64,000 nt of DNA from Tetradesmus obliquus (GCA_030272155.1 CP126192.1:7970501-8034500), one strand, 5' to 3'. Counted from the first letter of the stretch, positions 22,485 through 33,847 are shown. Made by a program: numbers and translations. Notes: generated by a model not told the origin, from the letters alone.

Positions 22485-24523
22485 ACGTGCAGGCATGACA
22501 GGCTAGGAGAGAGCTTTGTTTGCTGACCAAACAACAGAGGCAAAGAGAGGTGCGTTGAGAGGGTCGTGCAGAGCGGCATCAATTGTGTTGAGTTCTGTTG
22601 CTGGCGGTACTGGGGTGTGAGCTGGCTGTTGCTGTTGTGCCACGTTTTGCAGTTGCACGTGAAATGAGGGCCCCGCCACCAGAGGCCGATCATGAGGCCA
22701 CGCTGTTTAATGAGCTGCCTGACTGTGCACACCTAGCAAGGCTTATACTGAAGCGCGTGGCCGGCATGGGGCCAGGCGTGTGGAGACGCATGGGGAGAGG
22801 TGTGGCTTAGGGTAGTTGGTGAGGAGAGGAGAGGTTTTTGTGGGTCTTGGCACCAACTTGAACGGTATAAACCACAGAGATGTTACCATGTCAACTTGAC
22901 TGTGGTTGGAACCACAGCATCTCCATCAGCTCCGCACCACACATGCCAACCAGCGGCTTGGTACTGCTGGCTTGGGCGTTGATGCAATGGTGCTCAGCAA
23001 CTGAATTGTACAAGTGGATGGGCAAGAAGACACACCCAAGCATTGCAGGCATACTACCACAAAGGTACAGGCGAATCTGCAGCCAAGCGCGAAACACCCG
23101 CAGGGCATGCAGCAGAGACGTAGCGCTGGCAGCACGCCACAGCAGTGTATGCATGCTAAAATGCGCTCGCAAAAACTAGAGCACTGCATGCATAACATGC
23201 CTGGGCGTTGGCTGTTGAGGAGCGTGGTTTCTGGTGGCTGTCAACCATGTACTGCATGGTTGATGGCCAACAGCAACTACGCTCCCAAATAGCATTCAAA
23301 ACAGGTGAAAGCAACATGCTGGCGCAAGCAAGCAACGTGTGCACAAGCCACCACCTCACACCTGGCCCTGCTGAACAGGTGACAAAAAAACACGTCTCAA
23401 GATCTTCACACGATAACGTCTGCACAGCCAGCAGTCAATACGTGCGTACAGGACACAAGCAGCCAGCTGTGTGAGCCTGGCAGCAGCCATATGCCACAAC
23501 ACACGAGGTTTGTGTGCGCACTGTGCAATCATGTCGAAACCCCCAAACCCCTGAGCACTGTTTTCTCTGGCTATCGAGCAAGTGAAGGAGCCAGAGTGCA
23601 GCGAAGCACACAAAGCAACTGCACAAACTGCAGATGCTGGCATGATCAATCCCTACAGACAAACACACAACTAAATACTCAGCATTTGGAAGAAAGCATC
23701 CACAGTAAGCTACGTGATGCTTATGATCAGCCACTGCCCATCCACATGCTCAACCACCACAGGTTTCAAAGGATTGATGCACACACAGCGTGTGCAGCAT
23801 CCGAGAGTTGCACACAAATCACGCAATGCAATTTTTGACAAGCAAAGCAGAACAAAGAGCAACACACCTGCGCTGCAAAGCAAACAACAAAATGCAAAAT
23901 CTTCTGGTAGCATATGCTACTGCTGCTATGCATACGCATTCAAGCAAGCGATGGCAAAACAACAAAATGCAAAATCTTCTGCTAGCATACACATTCAAAC
24001 AAGCAGCATGGTTGCTGCTGTACAGAAACAGTGGCACAGCGCACATGCCAACCCGTTGGTCCCTAGGTTCCGGCAGAACTGCACAGCAGCAAAGGCACCA
24101 TAAATACACCTGACAAGTGCAATCCGATAAGTGACAACGGCACAAATGCATACAAGACTGTCACTACAATGCGACACAATCGCCACCCAAGACAACACAG
24201 TACAATGTGATACATCTTCCAAACTGGCCCCTTGCCTCAAGCACAAGCACAGCAAGCCAAGACTCAGCGCACAAGGATGGACACTAGAAAGTACAGTGTG
24301 CACTGAACTGTGTGAGGCCAGCATTCTTCAAAACCAGCATTGCAACAACAGCCGCGCTGCGGCAGCGGTGGCTGCCATACGTCTGATGTGATCTGTTCGC
24401 ACGTCAAATTACCACACCCCCCGGTTGTTATGCTTGGCGGCCTGTCACTTTGCTGTGTGCAGCAGGCGCCTGCCTGCATTGCCTGTGGGTAGGCCGCCGT
24501 CAGTAAGGGCTGCAGCACCAACA

Positions 24524-24563
<40 letters not shown>

Positions 24564-24850
24564 GACGAAGGGTGGCATGGGACAGCAGCAGCACTCAGCT
24601 AGTAAGCTCTACTTCAGTATGGCGAGCATGTTGTTGTGAGCTGATCAGGCTGCTTCTCATGTTCGTTGGCTAGCAGCGGTGCAGGTGGTGACGCTGTTGC
24701 CGGTTGCTGCTTGAAGAGCTGTTGTGTGATGGCAGGCGAGGCCTGCAACTGGGCATGCAGCACCTTCACAAACATGCAGGCTGACTTGGTAATAATCCTG
24801 CAAGCAGCGCTTGTAGCCATCACCCAAACAACCATCTACATGCAGGAGCT
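22485..24850. other. Long stretch without a supported gene
   Basis: 22600-22740 repeats in degenerate form the end of the preceding gene (EATLFNELPDC against EATLFDELPDC), a displaced copy of its last exon. 23000-24330 is rich in A and C (ACAACAAAATG, CACACA) with no coherent frame; it could be a 3' UTR or an untranslated transcript. A duplication of about 75 bp lies at 23885-24010, and a (CAG)n run at 24526-24561. Confidence 0.45.
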
Positions 24851-25315
24851 CTACAGAATGCTTCCTGCTTCGTGCAACACTGCGCAGTGCAGGTGGTGGT
24901 CTGCTGCTGACTGGCATTCTAACAAACCTTGTGCAAACTTCTGTGCCCCATCCTCCTCAGGCTGCTGATTTGAAGCATCCGAAGAAGTGCTGGGATTTGC
25001 TGCCAAAATAATCTTGGTATTATCAGGCAGGACCTTGGGAGTTGTTGACCGCTGCTGGGGCGTGATCACAACACCAAGGATTGGCTTCTCCTTTGTAGCA
25101 AAAGCCTGAGCGATGAGCTGTGCCGCAGTGTGGCCGTCCTGCTCCGCAATAGCGAGCTGAATGGCCTTTGCAACGGACTCTGCTGCATCGTCGCTGACCG
25201 TGGTCGTAACGGGCTGTGCTGCGGACAGCTGAAGGGCAACAGCAGCAGCCAGCAGCAGCGCCAGCAGCACTCGCATGGCCCCGGATGCCGCGAAAAGTGG
25301 AGCGCTAGAAGACAT
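24851..25315 (-). CDS. Small secreted protein, unrecognised
   Basis: The open frame starts at 25315, with a better signal-peptide start at the second Met, 25276 (MRVLLALLLAAAVALQLSA). The mature part is Ala/Gln/Asp/Thr-rich with a regular helical look (AAESVAKAIQLAIAEQDG) and ends AVLHEAGSIL with a stop at 24851. A GTTTGT at about 24933 could be a weak donor leading into frames at 24835-24657, so the C-terminus is uncertain. No family recognised; composition suggests an extracellular or vacuolar protein. Confidence 0.45.
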   Translation of the reverse strand: MSSSAPLFAASGAMRVLLALLLAAAVALQLSAAQPVTTTVSDDAAESVAKAIQLAIAEQDGHTAAQLIAQAFATKEKPILGVVITPQQRSTTPKVLPDNTKIILAANPSTSSDASNQQPEEDGAQKFAQGLLECQSAADHHLHCAVLHEAGSIL

Positions 25316-26187
25316 TTGGTGCGCTTAGACACTAAATTGAGGTGAAAGAGGCGTGAAGCGTGGCAGATCTCTACTCGTGATGAAGTCCAAGGAAGCAGTC
25401 GGCGAAGGGCAAGTCACAGAATCTACAGTCGGTAACATCAGAGCAGGGCAAAAATACGAATTTGACCAGACTGCCAGGCAGGAGTGGTTGCAGGGTTGAT
25501 GAGCGCGCCCGATGGTGTTCAGGTGTTACGTTCGCAGCTGTTGCCCGCACGTCAAACCAGGTGCAGCTTATGCACTGGTCACTGTGAAGCATTCATCATG
25601 CTCTGGATGAATGTGAGGCAGAATATAAATGCTCAAAGCAGGTTCTGTACAGAGCAGCAGCTGTCTGAGCAAGTACACCCCAAGGCAAAACTGTTACATT
25701 GCAGACGCAGTGCATTTGAAATTGCTGCTGGCGCAGCACCATCTGCCGCAGTTCTGCAAGCCAGTGTGCCTGCAAACCAGCGATCCATATCTGCTGCAGC
25801 AACAGCTCATATGCCTTGCATGGCGTGATCAGCAACACATCCACAGGATCACGTTGACGATTCCTAACACAGAGCGCTGCAAAAGCACGCAGGCACGGGC
25901 CTACACATGTAACAACAACACAGCCAGCACAAACGTAGCAGCAACAAGCTAGTGCTTCAGCTGCTGCTGCTGCTGCTGCTGCTGCTGCAGGCTTCCTCCT
26001 GCAGCCTACAGCTCATCCCTGCCCTTGCCATCACCCCAGCTTGCTGCAGATGAACTTGGCTGCTGACCTTCCACGTGCAGCGCGGAGCAACGCAGTGTGT
26101 CTACCAGGTACACATACCTTCACCGGCAGCAAGGACGTGTTGATGCTGTGCTGCTGCTGCTGTAGGAGCAGGTGGTTTCCTGCAAGC
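25316..26187. other. 3' flank of the ureidoglycolate amidohydrolase with a displaced copy of its end
   Basis: 25990-26045 (- strand) holds a second copy of the last codons of the neighbouring gene (SWGDGKGRDEL and stop), about 190 bp beyond the real end, next to a (CTG)n run at 25960-25988. The rest holds nothing I can support. Confidence 0.6.
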
Positions 26188-26235
26188 CTACAGCTCATCC
26201 CTGCTCTTGCCGTCACCCCAGCTCCCCTCTGAGAG
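25990..26235 (-). repeat. Duplicated 3' end of the UAH gene, 2 copies
   Basis: The terminal codons SWGDGKSRDEL plus stop at 26188-26223 recur at about 25998-26035 as SWGDGKGRDEL plus stop. A CTG tract accompanies each copy. Confidence 0.8.
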
Positions 26236-27591
26236 CTCTGCCATAGTTAGCGCCAGCACACCCACACCATTTCCAATATCTTTTTCAGATGCAAACTCAT
26301 CCGGCCGATGGCTCCAACCCTCTCTGCAAGGAATGAATATCATTCCAGTCGGTGCAACCCTGGCCATGAATAATGAGTCATGATACGCCCTGCTAACCAT
26401 ATGCTTTGTGGATAGACCCAGCTGCTGCGCTGCTGCTGCAATGGCACCTTGGATGCGGCTATCGCAGCTTGCAGGGGGGTCCTGGTTGATGAGGTTGGTC
26501 GTTACCTTGACTTTGCGTTTGACTGCTATCGCAGCAGCAGAGTCGAGGATTGACTGGACCACTGTGTCGCGCCGCTGACCGTCGATGTCTCTGACGTCTG
26601 TTGAGGTTGCCAGATAAGTGAGCAGAAGGCCAGCAGCAAAGCGCACATAATTGCGGCAGGGGTGAGTTACATTGGCAGTAGCAGCAGGCAATGGAGATCA
26701 CAGCAGCTTTATCATGCGCTTGTTGGGTGCGGCCAGTCAAGCACTGCTAAGCTGCAATGTATCAAATAAGGTGCATAATGCTGCTCCTGGGCCATCACTA
26801 GCACACTGCACACCCCTGCAACGGCATTCCACATGTCAGCGGAAACACAGAAACCTGCCCTATCTATTGCCCCAAAGACACACAGCAGAAACCTCTTACC
26901 TATGGCCAACCTTGCTTTGCGCGAAACGCTGTTCACAGCATTCGGGGACACCTCAAAGATACCAGAGCAGAACATAACCTAATTGTGCTCCAATGCAGTT
27001 GCATCAACCAGCCCTCCCACCTATGCCCAGCCGTGCTTCGCGTGGGACGCTGTTCACTGCATTTGGAGACACCTCAAAGATACCAGTGGTGCCCACTGTA
27101 TCTTCTGCGCCAGTGGCAAGTGTGTGTGCCTCAACAGCAATCGCCAGCTCAGCTCCTGCAAGCCCTGCGTCGTTCCTGCAAGAGCAGCAGCAGCAGCAGC
27201 AGCAGCCAAGAAGCATGTCTGTCGTTCAAGGCTGCTGTGTGTGTAGTGCTTCATGTGTGCGCCTCAACAGCAATCGCCAGCTCAGCTCCTGCAAGCCCTG
27301 GGTCATTCCTGCAAGAGCAGCAGCAGCAAAGAAGCATGTGTACCGTTCAAGATTGCCCTGTGTGTAGTGCTGCATAAGTGCCAGCGGCAAGCGTATGTGC
27401 CTCGACAGCAATCGCCAGCTCAGCTCCTGCAAGCCCTGCGTCGTTCCTGCAAGAGCAGCAGCAGCAGCAGCAGAGAAGCATGTGTACCGTTCAGAATTGC
27501 TCTGTGTAGTGCTGCATTAGTGCCAGCGGCAAGTGTGTGTGCCTCAACAGCCAGCGCAAGCTCAGCTCCTGCAACTGCCCCATCATTCCTG

Positions 27592-27639
<48 letters not shown>

Positions 27640-27750
27640 AGAAGCATGTCTGCCGTTCAAGGCTGCTGTGTGTTTAGTGCTTCATGTGTGTGCCTCAACA
27701 GCCAGAGCCGACTCAGCCCCTGCCAGCCCTGCATTGTTCCTGCAAGCGCA

Positions 27751-27793
<43 letters not shown>

Positions 27794-30700
27794 AGAAGCA
27801 TGTCTGCCGTCCAAGGTTGCTGTGTATGTAATGCTTCATGTGTGTGCCTCAACAGCCAACGCCAGCTCAGCCCCTGCCAGCCCTGCATCGTTCCTGCAAG
27901 CGCAGCAGCAGCAGCAGCAGCAGCAGACGAGGGATCTTAGCACAATGCCCTGGGTGCTGTAGCGGCTGCACTGTGTTGGGTGGCAGCAGCAGCTGCCTGG
28001 GCCTCTGTTGTCTCACAGGCATCAGCTGTGCACCTACCACAGCAGTGAACACGGGCATCAGCCATCTGCCCTGTATGCTGCAACAGCTGCACTTTGGCTG
28101 CTGGCCTCACCTCAGCGGCATCAGCTGCGCGCCTGCATGGCAGCAGCCACAGGCACCTATATATGCTGCAGCAACTGCTATTGCTGCAAATTGGCCAGCC
28201 GTATGTTGCCTCACCTCAGCGGCATCAGCTGCGCGCCTGCATGGCCGCCATCTCCGTAAAAGTGCACCTCCAGCGCTGCTGGCGCAGCGATGGCAGTCAC
28301 TACACCAATGTCCGTGCGCTCCTGCATGCAGCAAAGGTGGCGGTGTTCTGTTTGACAGCTGCACACCTTCCGTTGGGGGCATTTACCAAGGCAACATGCT
28401 GTGGCGGTCAACGACACTGCCGTCGCTGCTGCTGCTGCTGCCATCTGCTCCTCCTCTTTGCACACACTCTCCAACAGCGTCAGGTGCAGTGCATGCTGCT
28501 GGTCGCAGCCCCTGGTTTCAGCACACCGCCCGACATTCAATTTCAGTTACAAAATAACATGACCGCACCTGCTCCAGCAGGGGCCCCTTATTTATGCGCA
28601 GCTCCAAAAAGTAGTCAACTACTCCCTGTATGGGGTGGCCAGGGGTTTCAAAGTGCCACAGAACCCTGCACCCAACATGTCGCTGACCGCACCTGTTCTA
28701 GCAGCGGCCCCTGCTCTATGTGCAGCTCCACAAAGTAGTCAACCGCACCTTATGCGGGGTGTCAGTGCGCTGAAAAGCCCTAAATCATGGCAATTTGCTG
28801 ACCGCACCATGTTCCAGCAGGGGCCCCTGCTCTAAGTGCAGCTCCACAAGATAGTCAAGAGAGCCCTAGATGGGGTTTCGCTGCGCAATAGTTTCCAGGA
28901 ACAAACGGGTCATTGATCATTCAAACTCCGCTGCTCCAGCAGCGCTCTATATGCAGCTCCACACAGTAGTCAACAGAGCCCTAGATGGTTTTTTAAATGT
29001 GGCACATAAACCCTAGATTCAAGCATGTATTGGCTGCACACCTGCTCCAGCAGCGGCCCCTGCTCTATGTGCAGCTCCACAAAGTAGTCAACTACTCGCT
29101 GGATGGATTGGGCAGGTTATTACAGTGCCACAGAACCCTAAACCCAACATGTTGCCGACCGTACCTGCTCCAGCAGTGGCCCCTGCTCTATGTGCAGCTC
29201 CACAAAGTAATTAACAGAGCCCTTGGGCGTACGCGTGGCATCAAGAATCGCCTGGTGGCTCTCGCCGCCATACCCCACTGCATTGGCGGCCTGCAGGCAC
29301 ACGGCAGCGGGCAGCAGCACAGGTAGGGTTGCAAAATGGCTTCATTCGGGCAATCACAATGTTGTAAAACGAACTGCTGTAAATGCGGTTGGCATCCAGG
29401 ACGGCTTGGTGGCTCTTGCCCCCATAGCCGACTGCAATAGCGGCCTGCAGGTACAGCACATGCAGAGTTATGTGCTGGCTGCACGTGTTAGAGTTGAAGT
29501 GGTGCAAAATAACATGCAGCATAGCGTGCCTGGCATCCAGGATGGCTTGGTGGCTCTTGCCCCCATAGCCGACTGCATTGGCGGCCTGCAAGCACAGAAG
29601 CAGGCAGCAGCAGCCTAAGGAAGTGGCATTCACCTCCAGGGATTCCTCTTACCTCCAGGAAGCTTTTGCTATTCTCATCCAGCTGCTTCCGCCATGGCCC
29701 TGGCTGACATAAACAGTTGAACTTGTTGGGGTTGTGGGTTAAGGTGTGGCTCTGCTGTCGTTTGTGGGTTTCCAGCTGTGTAACTTGACAATTTCTGATG
29801 CCAAGGCGACGCAACATAAACATTCTCATCACTGTTCAACGCTTTGCTACTGCTACTGTGATGGTGGTGATGCACCCACCTCCAGGAAGCTTGTGCCGTT
29901 CTCATCCAGCTTCGCGTCTAGCGTGTCTGCTGCCAGCGACCCAGCCATGGCCCTACCTATCACATTCACTGTCATCAATGGTTGCTAGTGCTGTGTGATA
30001 ATCACAAAGGAACTTCCACTTACCTCAGGAAGCTTGTGCCGTTCTCATCCAGCTTGACATCTAGCGTGTCTGCTGCCAGTGCTCCCGCCATGGCCCTGCC
30101 CATCATCTGTTCACGATGTGTTGTCGCCTTGACACCATAACATTTAGCAAAGCTGTCATTCCTTTCATAGTGCTATTGTGATGGCAGTGGGAATTCACCA
30201 ACAGCACCCACCTCCAGGAAGCTTGTGCCGTTCTCATCCAGCTTCACGTCTAGCGTGTCTGCTGCCAGCGCTCCCGCCATGGCCCTACCTATCACATTCA
30301 CTGTCATCAATGTTTGCTAGCGCTGTGTGATAACCCCAAAGGAACTTCCACTTACCTCCAGGAAGCTTGTGCCGTTCTCATCCAGTTTGACATCTAGCGT
30401 GTCTGCTGCCAGCGCCCCAGCCATGGCCCTGCCTAGCATGAACAGTAGCTTCGCTGAAAACCCTTTGCTATTGCTGTTGTCAGAGTGCTAATCAACTTCC
30501 ACTTACCTCCAGGAAGCTTGTGCCGTTCTCATCCAGTTTGACATCCAGCGTGTCTCCTCCAGCGCCCCCGCCATGGCCCTACCTATCACATTCACTGTCA
30601 TCAATGTTTGCTAGTGCTGTGTGATAATCACAAAGGAACTTCCACTTACCTCCAGGAAGCTGGTGCCATTTTCATCCAGCTTGACGTCCAGCGTGTCTGC

Positions 30701-32980
30701 TGCCAACGCCCCCGCCATGGCCCTGCTGCCCAAATCAAACGCTGTCACCACCGTCCAACCTTTGCTGCTGCTATTGTAATGGTGGTAACGTGAGCCACCC
30801 ACCTCCAGGAAGCTTGTGCCATTCTCATCCAGCTTGATGTCCAGTGTGTCTGCTGCCAGTGCTCCAGCCATGGCCCTGCCTACCACAATCATTTCATCAC
30901 TGCAGACCCTTTGCTGTTGCTATTGCTTTGGCTTGTGCTATAACATGTTACTCACCTCCAGGAAGCTTGTGCCATTCTCATCCAGCTTGACATCAAGCGT
31001 GTCTGCTGCCAGTGCCCCAGCCATGGCCCTGCTGCCCAACATAGCCACTAGCATCGCTCAAAACCCTTTGCTATTGCTATTGCAATAGTACTAAATGGGT
31101 GTTATTTATCTCCAAGAAGCTCGTGCCATTCTCGTCCAGCTTGACATCTAGCGTGTCTGCTGCCAGTGCTCCAGCCATGGCCCTGCTGCCCAAATCAAAC
31201 ATTGTCATCACTATCAACCCTTTGCTACTGCTATCATAATGGTGGTAAAGTGATTACACGTACCTCCAGGAAGCTTGTGCCGTTCTCATCCAGCTTGACA
31301 TCAAGCGTGTCTGCTGCCAGTGCCCCAGCCATGGCCCTGCTGCCCACACAGCTCAGCTTGAAGCGCGTGGGCTCCTCACTCGTGAACATCATAACTTCCA
31401 GAGAGCGCTTTGGTTGGAAGCCCTGCAGGCAGATAACAGGCATGACACAAAAGATCAAGTGTTACTGCTTACACTCTGGGAGCTGCCGCTGCCGCTGCAG
31501 GAGCAGTAACGGGACACACACTCAAGGTACCGTTGGCCAAACCAGCAACATGCCTCGCCGCACGTTATTTAGCGAGTGCTGCCAGCGCCTCGACTGCCCT
31601 GTTGACTCCCAGCGCTCATCATACATGCCAGCTAGACCCATGCTGCCAGTGATATAAGCGGCAGCATACGTCTGTCATGTACAAGCCTTCCTGGGCGCTG
31701 CTGCTACTTTAACCAGAGCCGATACTCTGCTGCCTTTGCTGCTGGATGCACTGACAACATAACACAGACGCCGCCAGTCAATTGAACAGGCAGACAGGGG
31801 GCAGGGCCTTACCGTGCGCCTTGAGTGCTGCCCCCGCTTCAATGGCCCCAATGACCCCCAGAGTCGCGTCATGTATTGCACACGCATCTGCCTGTTTATT
31901 GGAACAACTTCCGAGCAGCTGCCGCTGCTGCTTGCGCCATTGCTGCTGCTGCTGTCACACATGAACTGCCCATCACACCGACAGCCAGCATGCCTCACCG
32001 CGCGTTTGAGTGCTGCAAGCGCTTCAATTGCCCCGATGACTCCCAGTGTGCCGTCATACATGCCAGCAAGGGGGATGGCGTCACAGTGTGACCCAGTCAG
32101 CACTGAACCCAAGGCGGGGTCTGAACCCTGCCACCTGCCGATAATGTTCCCCATGGCATCCTCCCTGCAGGAAGGCAATTGAAAAGTTGATCATTTAAAT
32201 TCCATTGAGCTTCGGGGTTGACATGCGCAATGCCATTGCAGATGAGCATGCGCAATGCCATTGCAGATGAGCACAAGTGCAGCCACAGCATAGCACGCAG
32301 CAGCAGGCAGGTGTAGCTGAGGCACACATGGTACCATCACAGGAAGCACTGTTTGCACCTCTGGCACACTGCACATGCGTGCAAACCATGATTGCATTAA
32401 TACCCTCACCTGACCTCTAAGCCAATCTCCGTCATGAGGCTCTTCACGTACCTGCGCGGCAGTGCAAGTCTGGCAGGATGAGAGTGCCTGTTGTGCTTGC
32501 TCAACAGCCTGCGTGCTTTGGCACAGCATGCGATTGACAAATGGCAACACCTCCTTACCACAATACGCTGCCCCATGTGCAGTAGGGAATGCGTTGTTTG
32601 GCGCTCGTCATAGCAGCAGCAGCGGCAGTACACGTTCCAGCAATACAGCAGTGCGCGGCACTCACGCTCTTGCCTCCATGTCTTTAGGTGTGAAGAGTAT
32701 CCGGGTGACTGCAGGGAAAGGGTCATCGCTGAAAGATGCCAGTACTTGCAGCTGCGCAGCAGGGTGCCAGTTGTTGAAGAGAAGTGAGTGCTACATTGTA
32801 GCAGCTGAGCATGGTAAGCCCTTACACCAAGGTTGCATTGAGGGTGACGATCAAGCATGTGAACGCTATTTATAAGCTTAAAATGTTATAAATGATCCCC
32901 ACGTTTTCCACTACTTTGCTTGCTTTCACGTCCAGTTTCGCTCCTTGGCACAGCGCTGCAGCACACAGCAGGGCCAGCAT
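26188..32980 (-). CDS. UAH: Ureidoglycolate amidohydrolase (M20-type, Mn-dependent), ER-targeted, about nine exons
   Basis: Exons: about 32980-32930 (signal peptide MLALLCAAALC; donor uncertain), 32751-32666, 32451-32410, 32164-31999, 31422-31264, 29290-29165, 28321-28215, 27175-27021, 26597-26188. From the second exon on, all phases close (417 codons with stop). Diagnostic stretches in order: SDDPFPAVTRILFTPKD, TGSHCDAIPLAGMYDG (metal ligands), KRSLEVMMFTSEEPTRF, ELHIEQGPLLE, GGHAGAQLMP, VSRAYHDSLFMA, GMIFIPCREGWSHRPDE. TSEEPTRF and SRAYHDS follow plant UAH rather than allantoate amidohydrolase. Known reaction: ureidoglycolate to glyoxylate, ammonia and CO2, the last step of ureide (purine nitrogen) breakdown. 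The signal peptide plus the C-terminal RDEL indicates ER residence, as known for the plant enzymes. Five of its introns carry exon-edge arrays. Confidence 0.9.
26880..27180 (-). repeat. Exon-edge duplication in UAH, donor side, 2 copies
   Basis: The 3' half of exon 27175-27021 (GIFEVSPNAVNSVPREARL plus donor) is repeated at about 26968-26899 with SVSRKARLAIG and an intact GTAAG donor. Confidence 0.8.
27110..27930 (-). repeat. Exon-edge array in UAH, acceptor side, 6 copies with CAG tracts
   Basis: The exon start NDAGLAGAELAIAVEAHT occurs with first base at 27175 (complete exon), 27308, 27446, 27588, 27739 and 27893, spaced 133-154 bp. Each follows a TTGCAG-type acceptor preceded by a (CTG)n tract (seen on the + strand as CAG) of variable length, up to about 14 units at 27597-27637 and 27752-27791. 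Copies differ by point changes (NDPG, NDGAV, NNAG). Confidence 0.9.
28010..28260 (-). repeat. Exon-edge array in UAH, donor side, 3 copies
   Basis: The exon end HAGAQLMPLR plus GTGAGGC donor at 28215 recurs ending at 28111 (CHAGAQLMPLR, donor intact) and at about 28015 (VVGAQLMPVR, donor decayed). Confidence 0.8.
28565..29240 (-). repeat. Exon-edge array in UAH, donor side, 6 copies
   Basis: The exon end YFVELHIEQGPLLEQ with its GT donor ends at 29165 (complete exon) and recurs ending near 29042, 28931, 28810, 28693 and 28569, spaced 117-124 bp. The segment contains the HIEQGP motif of the enzyme, so the intron repeats an active-site region five times. Confidence 0.9.
29220..29590 (-). repeat. 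Exon-edge array in UAH, acceptor side, 3 copies
   Basis: The exon start AANAVGYGGESHQAILDA begins at 29290 (complete exon), 29444 (AAIAVGYGGKSHQAVLDA) and 29585 (AANAVGYGGKSHQAILDA), each after CCTGCAG or TTGCAG. Confidence 0.9.
29640..31345 (-). repeat. Exon-edge array in UAH, donor side, about 11 copies
   Basis: The exon end RAMAGALAADTLDVKLDENG-TSFLE plus donor is complete at 31264 and recurs at about 31110, 30955, 30800, 30645, 30500, 30355, 30212, 30020, 29876 and, degenerate, 29650. Most copies keep a GTAAGT, GTGAGT or GTGGGTG donor and an AG in front of the fragment. Copies alternate in two flanking types, so that 29876+30020, 30212+30355 and 30500+30645 look like repeated pairs (higher-order unit about 290-340 bp). 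Confidence 0.9.
31555..32070 (-). repeat. Exon-edge array in UAH, donor side, 3 copies
   Basis: The exon end MYDGTLGVIGAIEALAALKR (donor at 31999) recurs ending at 31813 (HDATLGVIGAIEAGAALKAH, donor GTAAGG intact) and, badly decayed, at about 31640-31565 (LAGMYD then a broken frame). Confidence 0.8.
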
Positions 32981-33847
32981 AGCTGCAGCGATCCGTCTCC
33001 ATGGTTTAAACTGCGGCATTTAAACTGCTGATTCGATCAACTTCTTCAACAGCGTGAGTTTCGTGAAGCAAGCGGAGCAGGCGAGCAGCTGCAGCGAAAG
33101 CACTTGCTAAAAAGCAGTTAAATACAATCGCCAACCCTCAATGTGGGCTGCAACGTGTCTTTCAGCACGAGACTGGTCGCATAAAGGGAGTAACCCGGCA
33201 GTGGCATTGGCACATGTCATGACACGACAGCATGCACGTGCTGACAGCGCGAGGAGAAGTGCTGCGTGTGATGTTTAGTGCACTTTCTTTGTGAGCTGTA
33301 GCTGTGTGAAACCATGTTTTATTATGCAGGCATGCTACCATACTCTCTGCTGTTCTTGAGGTTGCAACTGCGCTGCTGTTGATACTGTTGGTACTGCTTC
33401 TGACCAACACATGGTGCTGCAACACATGTGTTACAGTATAGTTTCACTTGTGCCGTCACTGATAATCCAAACCGGCTTGCATTCAGTGTCTCAGCTCATA
33501 GCTGCATGTGCTGTGCATGGTCACATGTACAGGCTAGTCTGCTGATGCCCAGGCAGCAAACAGGAGCAACTGGCAATGACAAACGCTTGAAGTAAGCCTG
33601 GTAAACACACACAGTTTGACTGCAGTTTGACTGAAAAACAGCAACAGTTGTACAGCATGCGCTACAGTACGCACGGGTCATGTGTCGTGCTCTGCACAGC
33701 AGCAGCTCTTCCAGGAGAATGTGCTGCAGCAGCACTCCGATATTTAGCCCACTGCATGTATGTTTGACCAGCACCATCTCCATGTGGCCAATGTCTGTGC
33801 ACCTGCTGTTGCTGTCCGCTGTGCTGTGTGCCTGTGTCTCCTGCAGG
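32981..33847. other. Divergent upstream region between UAH and the Gln-rich gene
   Basis: No supported coding sequence. It should hold the UAH promoter and any upstream exon or 5' UTR of the + strand gene. The CTGTGTCTCCTGCAG before 33848 looks like an acceptor, which implies an unseen upstream exon in this stretch or a start inside the next exon. Confidence 0.4.

Noticed and set aside
29640-31345. Regularly spaced repeats resembling a CRISPR array
   Set aside because: The repeats encode an exon end of the flanking gene and carry splice donors. The spacers are related to each other, and the gene context is a eukaryotic nuclear one.
26188-32980. Allantoate amidohydrolase
   Set aside because: Motifs KRSLEV..FTSEEPTRF and SRAYHDS..MARVAPTGMIFIPC follow plant ureidoglycolate amidohydrolase; allantoate enzymes have different sequence at these places.
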